A DNA stretch of 27,940 nt from UBA5336 sp964412785 (GTDB lineage: Bacteria; Pseudomonadota; Alphaproteobacteria; Caulobacterales; Hyphomonadaceae). A model generated the notes under the pieces. The model was not told the DNA's origin and ran no database searches. It was given only the letters and a program-made list of their open reading frames with translations. Below, one piece after another: positions 8,301 through 15,905 of the stretch (its first letter is position 1; every line of letters begins with the position of its first letter). Location: assembly GCA_964412785.1 (NCBI GenBank), contig CAYPQD010000030.1, forward strand, positions 1 to 27,940, read 5' to 3'. Both the position numbers and the translations under genes were made by a program.

Positions 8301-9437
8301 TCAGATCCCCTCGCGCGAGGCGGTCGACGACAGGAAGCCGGCAAGGGCCGCCTCGAAGGTCGGCTCCGGCAGCAGGAACGCGTCATGGCCCTTGTCGGTC
8401 GCCACTTCGATATGGCTGACATCCGCCCCGGCAGCCGCAAGGGCACGGGTGATGTCGCGCGTCTCTGCGGGCGGATAGTGCCAGTCGGAAGAAAACGAGA
8501 ACAGGCAGAAGCGTACCGGCGAGCCGCGGAACGCGTCGGCCAGCCGCCCGCCATGGCCGCCGGCGAGGTCGAAATAGTCCATCGCCCGCGTCACATAGAG
8601 ATAGGAGTTCGCGTCGAACCGCTCCACAAAGCTGCGCCCCTGGTGGCGAAGATAGCTCTCGATCTGGAAATCGGCCGCGAAGCTGAAGCTCGTGTGCTCG
8701 CGGTCCTGCAGGCCGCGGTCGAATTTGCGCTTGAGCGCCCCTTCCGACATGTAGGTGATGTGGGCCGCCATCCGAGCGATGGCGAGCCCCCGCGCGGGTG
8801 TCCGCCCCTCAGCCAGATAGTTGCCCTCGCACCAGTCCGGGTCGGACATGATGGCGCGCCGGCCAAGCTCGTAAAAGGCAATGTTCTGCGCCGAATGGCG
8901 CGCCGCGCAGGCGATCGGCACGGCGGCTGCGACCCTGAAGGGCGCCTGCACCGCCCATTCCAGGACCTGCATCCCGCCCATGGACCCACCGACCACGGCG
9001 AACAGCCGGTCGATCCCCAGCGCGTCGATGAATGCGATCTGGGCACGCACCATGTCGGCGATGGTGATCACCGGAAAGCGCGTCGCCCAGGCGGCGCCGT
9101 CGGGTCCGGGCGAGGCGGGGCCCGTGGTGCCCATGCAGCCGCCGAGAACATTGGTCGCGATCACGAAATAACGCCCCGTGTCGATGGCACGTCCCGGGCC
9201 GACGCTGCGCGGCCACCAGGCCGGCCGGCCGGTCAGCGGGTTTTCAGACGCCGGAAACTGGTCGCCGGTCAGCGCGTGGCAGACCAGCACTGCGTTGGAC
9301 TTGTCCGCATTCAGCGTGCCCCAGGTCTCATAGGCGATCTCCACGGGCGACAGCGCCTGCCCGCAGTCCAGCGCCAGCGGACCGGGCAGGGTGAGGCGTT
9401 TCAGCGCCCGGGCGGCAGGGGAGGCGAGTGGCGACAT
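8301..9437 (-). CDS. metX: Homoserine O-acetyltransferase (MetX)
   Basis: Acylates homoserine, normally from acetyl-CoA, in the first committed methionine step. It is 378 residues with an alpha/beta-hydrolase fold. The N-terminal IAYETWG and HALTGDQF, the GCMGTTGP loop, the nucleophile Ser152 in VVGGSMGGMQ, the acid Asp in FSSDWHYPP and the base His in KGHDAFL are all present. MetX and MetA-like specificities can be misassigned, so succinyl-CoA use is not excluded. The start at 9437 (MSPLASP) is followed at normal distance by the conserved core; its ribosome binding site is weak. Diverges from hisC across 246 nt. Confidence 0.93.
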   Translation of the reverse strand: MSPLASPAARALKRLTLPGPLALDCGQALSPVEIAYETWGTLNADKSNAVLVCHALTGDQFPASENPLTGRPAWWPRSVGPGRAIDTGRYFVIATNVLGGCMGTTGPASPGPDGAAWATRFPVITIADMVRAQIAFIDALGIDRLFAVVGGSMGGMQVLEWAVQAPFRVAAAVPIACAARHSAQNIAFYELGRRAIMSDPDWCEGNYLAEGRTPARGLAIARMAAHITYMSEGALKRKFDRGLQDREHTSFSFAADFQIESYLRHQGRSFVERFDANSYLYVTRAMDYFDLAGGHGGRLADAFRGSPVRFCLFSFSSDWHYPPAETRDITRALAAAGADVSHIEVATDKGHDAFLLPEPTFEAALAGFLSSTASREGI

Positions 9438-9451
9438 CCGCCGTCGATGTA

Positions 9452-9491
9452 ATACCAAGCCGCATGGACCCGAAACCGATCCTTGCAGCGC
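9452..9491 (+). repeat. Dispersed repeat, copy 1
   Basis: About 40 nt beginning ATACCAAGC and containing GCATGGACCC and AAACCGATCC. It matches 27900-27940 in the same orientation with three substitutions and one single-T insertion in the second copy. Both copies are intergenic. It may be the start of a longer element, but copy 2 is cut by the window edge. Confidence 0.75.
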
Positions 9492-9573
9492 GAAGCCAAG
9501 CGCGACTGCGCGTCGGCGCTGATGCGCCGGCCAGGCAGTATGCAGACAGGGCTTCATCGCGATATTGGCGCGA

Positions 9574-9608
9574 GCTTGGCAAAGGCCGATAGCGCGCGTT
9601 TGCCAAGC
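9574..9608. repeat. Perfect 10-bp inverted repeat with 15-nt spacer
   Basis: GCTTGGCAAA (9574-9583) and TTTGCCAAGC (9599-9608) are exact reverse complements. The site lies 76 nt before the hisC start and downstream of repeat copy 1. It could be an operator, a hairpin in the hisC leader, or the internal palindrome of a REP-like element. Confidence 0.7.
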
Positions 9609-9683
9609 ACAGGCCGCCACTTGACCGGCGAGGGGCCTCCCATACACCTGAAGGGTAAAGCGCGAACCGACGGAGCGACCGCC

Positions 9684-10772
9684 ATGTCCAAGGGCCCTGA
9701 GCCCCTGCCGCAAATCCTGCAGATCACCCCCTACAAGGGCGGTGAGAAGCCGGCGGTGGGACACAAGCTGTCGTCCAACGAGAACCCGCTCGGTTGCTCG
9801 CCGGCAGTGGCGCCAGCGCTCACGCAGGCGGCCCGCTCGCTGGAGGTCTATCCCGATGGAGCCGCGACCCGGCTGCGTGAGGCGATCGGCGCGGCCCATG
9901 GCCTCGATCCGGAGCGGATCATCTGCGGCGCGGGCTCCGACGAAATCTTCCAGATGCTGGCACGGGCCTATCTCGCGCCCGGCGATGAGATCGTCCAGTC
10001 CGAACACGGCTTCCTGGTCTATCGCCTTGTCGCCCAGCAGAGCGGCGCGGCCACCCGCTCGGCGCCGGAGCTGGCCTACACTGCCAATGTCGACGCCATG
10101 CTGGCGCAGGTGAGCGCACGGACCCGACTTGTCTTCCTCGCCAACCCGAACAATCCGACCGGTACCTGCCTTCCGGCGAGCGAGGTCGCGCGCCTTCATG
10201 CCGGCCTGCCGGACAATGTGCTGCTCGTTCTCGACGGCGCCTATGCGGAGTATGTTGATCGCGGCGATTATTCCGACGGTCTCGACCTGGCCAGGGAGGC
10301 GCCGAACATCGTCGTCACGCATACCTTCTCGAAGATTCACGGCCTTGCCAGCCTGCGGCTTGGCTGGGGTTTCGGGCCGGCCAGTGTGATTGACGCGCTC
10401 AATCGCGTCCGCGGCCCCTTCAATGTCACTGGCCCCGCCCAGGCGGCCGGGCTTGCCGCCCTGACGGACGTGGATTTCGTCCACCGTTCGGTGGCCCATA
10501 ATGCCGGCGAGCTGGCCCGCATCACGCAGGGCCTGCGTGTCCTCGGGCAGGAGGTCATCGCCAGCGCCGGCAATTTCGTCCTGCTGCCGTGCGTGCCTTC
10601 CGGGCCGTTGTCGGCCCCGGCACTCGACGCGGCGCTGCGGGCGCGCGGGCTCTATCTGCGCCGGCTTGACGCCTATCGCCTGCCCGATGCCCTGCGCCTT
10701 TCCATCGGGTCGGTGGAGGCCAATGACGCGGTGTTGGCGGCCTTTTCCGATCTCTTCCGCGCAGCGGCCTGA
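9684..10772 (+). CDS. hisC: Histidinol-phosphate / aromatic aminotransferase (HisC)
   Basis: A PLP-dependent class I/II aminotransferase of 362 residues. Motifs in order: KLSSNENPLG (N-terminal substrate loop), YPDGAATRLR, GAGSDEIFQ, NPNNPTGT, LDGAYAEYV, and the PLP-lysine segment THTFSKIHGLASLRLGWG with Lys at about 217. The gene ends 5 nt before a prephenate dehydrogenase gene, so besides histidinol-phosphate transamination it may serve tyrosine and phenylalanine synthesis, as adjacent hisC/tyrC pairs do in other alphaproteobacteria. I chose the ATG at 9684 because homology begins immediately after it. The genome may carry another hisC. Confidence 0.92.
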   Translation: MSKGPEPLPQILQITPYKGGEKPAVGHKLSSNENPLGCSPAVAPALTQAARSLEVYPDGAATRLREAIGAAHGLDPERIICGAGSDEIFQMLARAYLAPGDEIVQSEHGFLVYRLVAQQSGAATRSAPELAYTANVDAMLAQVSARTRLVFLANPNNPTGTCLPASEVARLHAGLPDNVLLVLDGAYAEYVDRGDYSDGLDLAREAPNIVVTHTFSKIHGLASLRLGWGFGPASVIDALNRVRGPFNVTGPAQAAGLAALTDVDFVHRSVAHNAGELARITQGLRVLGQEVIASAGNFVLLPCVPSGPLSAPALDAALRARGLYLRRLDAYRLPDALRLSIGSVEANDAVLAAFSDLFRAAA

Positions 10773-10777
10773 ACCCG

Positions 10778-11704
10778 ATGGACGCGCCCGTCTTCCAACA
10801 AATCGCCCTGGTCGGCATAGGCCTTATCGGCTCCTCGCTCGCCCTTGCGGCGCGTGAGAGCGGAGCGGCCGGCGACATCGTCCTCCACGACGCGGACACA
10901 GGCGTATGCAAGCAAGCGCGGGCGCTCGGGCTCGGCCGCGTCGTCGATACCCTCGCTGCGGCATGCGCTGAGGCCGACTGTGTCATTCTCTGCGTGCCCG
11001 TGGGCGCACTTGGCGCCGTGGCGGCCGGGGCGGGCGCGGCGATGAAGGACGGGGCAATCCTGAGCGATGTGGGCTCGGTCAAGGCGGGCGCCGTCGCGGC
11101 CATGGCCGAGGCGATCCCGGACGGCATCCATCTCGTCCCCGGTCACCCGATCGCCGGCACCGAGCGCTCCGGCCCCTCTGCGGGTTTTGCCAGCCTGTTT
11201 CGCGGCGCCTGGCACATCCTGACCCCGCTGCAATGCCCCGAGCCGGCCTATGGCGAGGCGGTGGCCCGGCTGACGGCATTCTGGGAACGGCTCGGCGCGC
11301 GGGTGGAGACCATGGACGCGGAGCGCCATGACAGGGTGCTTGCGATCACGTCCCACCTGCCGCACCTGATCGCCTTCAACATTGTCTGCACAGCCTATGA
11401 CATGGAACGGGTCGATCAGGGCGAGGTGGTGAAATACTCCGCCGGTGGCTTCCGCGACTTCACCCGCATCGCCGCCTCCGACCCGGTGATGTGGCGCGAC
11501 GTCTTCCTCGCCAACCGCGAGGCCGTACTGGAGTGCCTTGGCCGGTTTTCCGAAGACCTCGCCGCCCTGCAGCGGGCGATCCGCTGGGGCGATGGCGAGG
11601 CGCTGATGCGCGAATTCACGCGTGCCCGCGGTGTGAGGCGTGCCGTCATCGACGCTGGCCTCGATACGGACGAAGTGAATTTCGGCCGAAACAAGCCAGA
11701 CTGA
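10778..11704 (+). CDS. tyrC: Prephenate / arogenate (cyclohexadienyl) dehydrogenase
   Basis: NAD(P)-dependent oxidative decarboxylation of prephenate or arogenate in tyrosine synthesis. The 308-residue product has a GxGxxG nucleotide fold at the N-terminus (LVGIGLIGSS, residues 11-20). The family motifs HPIAGTERSGP, MDAERHDRVLAITSHLPHL and SAGGFRDFTRIAASDP are present, the last two in the helical dimerisation domain. No chorismate mutase or ACT domain is attached. It starts 5 nt after the hisC stop, so cotranscription is likely. The symbol follows the alphaproteobacterial or Zymomonas-type name; tyrA would also be used. Confidence 0.92.
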   Translation: MDAPVFQQIALVGIGLIGSSLALAARESGAAGDIVLHDADTGVCKQARALGLGRVVDTLAAACAEADCVILCVPVGALGAVAAGAGAAMKDGAILSDVGSVKAGAVAAMAEAIPDGIHLVPGHPIAGTERSGPSAGFASLFRGAWHILTPLQCPEPAYGEAVARLTAFWERLGARVETMDAERHDRVLAITSHLPHLIAFNIVCTAYDMERVDQGEVVKYSAGGFRDFTRIAASDPVMWRDVFLANREAVLECLGRFSEDLAALQRAIRWGDGEALMREFTRARGVRRAVIDAGLDTDEVNFGRNKPD

Positions 11705-11991
11705 GCCGAATTCGACGGAACGGAGCGTTCAGGACGTGCTGCGCGCGTCCGGAGGAAGCCGCGCTCGATCTGATGCTGTAAGGCGAGGGACGGGGCATGC
11801 TCTGTTTCCCCTGCCTCAATCACGCGGAGGCGCACTCGATCCCTGCTACGCGATGTTTAAGCGCGATGGCGAGCCGACCGGCCCACGGCCGGGCCGTCTG
11901 GTGCGTGGGGCAGGGGCCGCGCCCGGACTTGCGGCAGCAGCGGAATAGGGCTTGGCTGGCGATGATTGCGACGCCGCAGGAGAAAGCAGAC
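11705..11991. other. Intergenic gap between tyrC and the DASS transporter
   Basis: 287 nt with no supported gene. Short open frames here lack ribosome binding sites and recognisable sequence. A small GAACG-gag-CGTTC hairpin lies just after the tyrC stop, and a CGGCCC/GGGCCG stem is at 11879-11896. Neither has a U-tract. Confidence 0.5.
11978..11983 (+). promoter_or_regulatory. Ribosome binding site fixing the DASS transporter start
   Basis: AGGAGA lies 8 nt before the ATG at 11992 and favours that start over the in-frame ATGs at 11962 and 11797. Confidence 0.55.
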
Positions 11992-13422
11992 ATGACGGCC
12001 AGCAGGATCGGTCTCTGGCTCGGACCGGCGCTTGCGCTGACCATCCAGCTTGTCGGCGCGCCGGAGGGGGTCAGCCCCGCGGCATGGGGGACGCTCTGCC
12101 TGCTCGCCCTGATGGCCGTCTGGTGGGCAACCGAGCCGATACCGATCCCGGCGACCTCACTGCTGCCCCTCATTGTCCTGCCGCTGATCGGCGCCGCCAG
12201 CGCCCGCGAGGCGACGGCGGGTTATTCCAGCCCGATCGTCCTCCTCCTGCTTGGCGGGTTCATTATCGCGCTCGGCATTGAGCGGTGGGACCTGCACCGG
12301 CGCATCGCCCTCAACATCGTCTCGCGCGTCGGCCCGCATCCGGCTGCGTTGATCCTTGGCTTCATGATTGCCACGGCACTGCTCTCCATGTGGATTTCCA
12401 ACACCGCAACCACGCTGATGATGGTGCCGATTGCGCTGTCGGCCGCCGCGGCTCTCGGCGCCGGGCAGGGCGGGTTCACGACCGCGCTGCTCCTCGGCGT
12501 CTGCTATGCAGCGTCGATCGGCGGTGTGGCGACGCCGATCGGCACGCCGACCAACCTGATCGCGATCGAGTGGCTGGAGCGCAATGGCGGGGCAACAATC
12601 GGCTTCCCGCAATGGATGGCGTATGGCGTGCCGGCGATGGCTCTGCTCATCCCCGCTGCCTGGTGGAGCGTCAGCCGCAACCTGCCGTATATCGACAGGG
12701 CCGAGGCGGCGCTCACCGAGATCCGGCGCCAGCGCGACGGGCTCGGCGCGATGAGCGTGCCGGAGATGCGCGTCGCCGCCCTGTTCGGGGCCGTTGCGGT
12801 GCTGTGGATCGCCCGCGTGCCGGCACAACTCTTCGCAGAGGCGAGGCAGATCAACTGGCCCTGGCTGACTGGACTGTCCGACATGGGCATCGCCATGGCG
12901 GGCGCGGTCGCAGCCTTCCTGATCCCGGCGGGCGGTACGGCAAAGCGGCGCCTGCTGACATGGGAGGAGGCGGTGAAGCTGCCCTGGGGCGTGCTGCTGT
13001 TGTTTGGCGGTGGCATCAGCCTTGGCAACGCAATCACGTCAACCGGCCTGTCTTCCTGGATCGGCGAGCAGGTGTTGGTGCTGTCTGTCCTGCCGCTCGT
13101 CGTCTTCATCGCTGCGGTCGTGGCCCTGGTGATCTTCCTCACCGAGCTCACCTCGAATGTGGCGACGATGACCACCCTCGCCCCGATTCTCGGCCCGCTG
13201 GCGATATCGGCCGGGATTGCGCCTGAAAGCCTGCTCGCCCCGGCGGCCGTGGCGGCCTCGTGTGCTTTCATGCTGCCGGTTGCGACTGCGCCGAACGCGA
13301 TCATCTATGCCAGCGGCGCGGTCACGGTTTCCCAGATGATGCGCCGGGGCCTCAGGGTAAACCTTATCGGCATCGTGATCATCACGGCGATCGGCTACTG
13401 GGTTGCGCCGCTGGTTCTGTGA
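11992..13422 (+). CDS. DASS/SLC13-family anion (dicarboxylate or sulfate) symporter
   Basis: An inner-membrane protein of 476 residues with many hydrophobic helices and no soluble domains. The two diagnostic repeats of the divalent anion:Na+ symporter family are visible: WISNTATTLMMVPIA in the first half and TELTSNVATMTTLAPIL in the second, each with a Ser/Thr-Asn core that forms the Na+ and substrate sites. The N-terminal WWATEPIPIPATSLLP motif is also typical. The transported anion cannot be told; succinate/malate-type or sulfate are the usual options. Start chosen by ribosome binding site. It converges on a small membrane protein gene with 4 nt between stops. Confidence 0.9.
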   Translation: MTASRIGLWLGPALALTIQLVGAPEGVSPAAWGTLCLLALMAVWWATEPIPIPATSLLPLIVLPLIGAASAREATAGYSSPIVLLLLGGFIIALGIERWDLHRRIALNIVSRVGPHPAALILGFMIATALLSMWISNTATTLMMVPIALSAAAALGAGQGGFTTALLLGVCYAASIGGVATPIGTPTNLIAIEWLERNGGATIGFPQWMAYGVPAMALLIPAAWWSVSRNLPYIDRAEAALTEIRRQRDGLGAMSVPEMRVAALFGAVAVLWIARVPAQLFAEARQINWPWLTGLSDMGIAMAGAVAAFLIPAGGTAKRRLLTWEEAVKLPWGVLLLFGGGISLGNAITSTGLSSWIGEQVLVLSVLPLVVFIAAVVALVIFLTELTSNVATMTTLAPILGPLAISAGIAPESLLAPAAVAASCAFMLPVATAPNAIIYASGAVTVSQMMRRGLRVNLIGIVIITAIGYWVAPLVL

Positions 13423-13437
13423 CGGCTCAGCGCAGAA
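13415..13437. terminator. Hairpin spanning both stop codons of a convergent pair
   Basis: TTCTGTG (13415-13421) pairs with CGCAGAA (13431-13437), seven pairs including one G-T wobble, with a 9-nt loop. The stem and loop include the stops of both convergent genes. No U-tract is present, so its role in termination is uncertain. Confidence 0.3.
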
Positions 13438-13873
13438 TGCCGCGAGCGGTCATGTCTCGGGTATAGTAGAGCAGGAACAGCTGGATCAGGAACAGGACCA
13501 TCGCCATGGCGACGCCCATGGAGCCCTGCACCAGGATGCCGTCGGCCATCAGGTAGTTGCGGAAGAACGCGCCGACCATGCAGGCGGTCGCGACCACGAA
13601 GACCGGATAGGACAGGCGCGAGCGCGCAAGGATCAGCAGCGAGCCGGCCAGGCTGCCCCAGGCGGCGAACGCCCACAGCGAAACCGCCCAGGCTGGCATC
13701 GCCTCGATGAAGGCGATCTGCTGCGGCCCCATCGCCTCATTGTAGAAGGCCGGCTGGAGCATCGCGAAGAGATAGTCCGCCGCACCAAGAGTGTTCCAGC
13801 CCACCGCCAGCAGGCCGACCAGCCAGATGTGCCAGGGCACGCAGTCTGAGTGTGCCGTTTCGGTTTCGCTCAT
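13427..13873 (-). CDS. Small four-helix membrane protein, function unknown
   Basis: A 148-residue protein with a short acidic N-terminus (MSETETAHSD), then about four hydrophobic segments: PWHIWLVGLLAVGWNTLGAADY, AVSLWAFAAWGSLAGSLLIL, YPVFVVATACMVGAFF and VAMAMVLFLIQLFLLYY. The pattern recalls a family of short proteins often auto-labelled sugar transporter without experimental support (recalled). I chose the ATG at 13873 because GGGGGA precedes it by 5 nt; an ATG at 13879 would abut the same site. It lies 72 nt after a lipoprotein gene on the same strand. Confidence 0.72.
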   Translation of the reverse strand: MSETETAHSDCVPWHIWLVGLLAVGWNTLGAADYLFAMLQPAFYNEAMGPQQIAFIEAMPAWAVSLWAFAAWGSLAGSLLILARSRLSYPVFVVATACMVGAFFRNYLMADGILVQGSMGVAMAMVLFLIQLFLLYYTRDMTARGILR

Positions 13874-13945
13874 GGCCATCCCCCGGTCACCGCGCCACGA
13901 CAAGGGATACAGTTCAATTCCTAATGGTTTGACACCCGCAGACCT

Positions 13946-14605
13946 TCAGTTTTCCACGCATGCATCCCAGAAATCGAGCGTGCCGCCCAGCGCGTTCCGG
14001 TGGATGCGCTGCTCCGGTGCGATCTGCACAAAGCCCGCGCTTCGGTCGAACTCGACATAATAGGTCAGGTCCAGATGGTCCGGCGCCGCAGCGTCCGGCT
14101 CGCGGCACAGTTTCACATTGGCGTTCCATTGCAGCTCGTTCTCGCCTGGCGTGGCCTGTTTCATCTCCGTCAACGTTTGCACGACGCCGGCCATGCGGGC
14201 TGCGTCCTCCCCCGACAGGCGAAAGGTCGTCAGCCGCATCCCGTCCCGTGCGGCGACCTGCGCCAGGCTGTCAGGCGTCTGCATGTCGAGCCGGGCCAGC
14301 GTGAAGGTCTCGCTCAGCCGGGTCTCGTCGCCGGTCAGGGCCGTGAGCGTCAGGACTGTCGCGTCCGGCTTGACCCGGAAGGCGCCCGGTGCGCGCACGG
14401 CAAAGCGAAGCGAGAGGAAGCCGCGGAAGACCGCGTCCACGTCCGACAGGCTCGCCGCCAGCGCCGCCTCATCGACCGCGCCGATGAACTCGAATGGCGG
14501 GTCCGCCTCTTTTGCCGGCGCCGGCGTCTCCGCCGCGCCGCAGCCGGCGAGCGGGATCAGGGCAAGCCCGCCTGCCGAGAGTGCACGGGTGAAATGAGCA
14601 AGCAT
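13946..14605 (-). CDS. Predicted lipoprotein, function unknown
   Basis: A 219-residue protein beginning with a lipoprotein signal: a basic N-region, a hydrophobic stretch and lipobox LAGC with Cys22, followed by a Pro/Ala/Glu-rich linker. Residues after about 35 form a compact domain of alternating strands and helices with no motif I recognise. Two further cysteines lie toward the end (LCREPD, DACVEN). It probably sits in the outer membrane facing the periplasm. The ATG at 14605 follows GGGAGG; the frame is open further upstream but that part is Arg/Ala-rich and unlikely to be real. Confidence 0.72.
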   Translation of the reverse strand: MLAHFTRALSAGGLALIPLAGCGAAETPAPAKEADPPFEFIGAVDEAALAASLSDVDAVFRGFLSLRFAVRAPGAFRVKPDATVLTLTALTGDETRLSETFTLARLDMQTPDSLAQVAARDGMRLTTFRLSGEDAARMAGVVQTLTEMKQATPGENELQWNANVKLCREPDAAAPDHLDLTYYVEFDRSAGFVQIAPEQRIHRNALGGTLDFWDACVEN

Positions 14606-14787
14606 CAAGGCCTCCCTGCCCCCGAACCCCCACCCTACTCGAGCAGAGGCGGGCCCACCCGGCAAGGCCCCGGACGCCTTGGCAGCGCCCGGCCAGCGCG
14701 CCCGCCGCGCACGGGCCGGCCTCCTCCAGCGCCGCGCACACTTCCGAAGCGGGATCGACATGGGTTACCCTTGAGACAGGCGGGCGA

Positions 14788-15807
<1,020 letters not shown>

Positions 15808-15883
15808 GGCGTGTCGTCCTCCGGCTCTCAGGTGTCAGATCGTCAGGTCGCCAGCTTATGGCGAGGCCGCCGGTGAAAGGAAG

Positions 15884-15905
15884 CCCCCGCGCCGGCAGGG
15901 GGGGG
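15884..15905 (-). terminator. Candidate polA terminator
   Basis: Read on the minus strand, a C-run directly after the polA stop and a GGGGG run (15888-15884) can pair around TGCCGGCGC, followed by CTTCCTTT. This is a GC stem with an imperfect pyrimidine tail, plausible but weak. Confidence 0.35.

Larger units (their letters stand above)
9438..9683. other. Divergent metX / hisC intergenic region
   Basis: A 246-nt stretch with no convincing gene. It contains one copy of a dispersed repeat (9452-9491) and a perfect 10-bp inverted repeat (9574-9608). An open frame runs in phase into hisC from 9483, but it encodes a basic, unconserved peptide and is not taken as coding. Promoters for metX and hisC should lie here; I cannot point to clear -35/-10 boxes. 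Confidence 0.6.

Noticed and set aside
9483..9683. In-frame N-terminal extension of hisC from 9483
   Set aside because: The added 67 residues are basic, resemble no HisC sequence and run through a repeat and an inverted repeat. The aminotransferase homology starts right after the ATG at 9684.
9438..10499. Long minus-strand open frame extending metX upstream to 10499
   Set aside because: It runs antisense through hisC and is a GC-rich shadow frame. MetX homology begins just after 9437.
11797..11991. Longer N-terminus for the DASS transporter
   Set aside because: The extension has no transmembrane or family features, and the best ribosome binding site lies before 11992.
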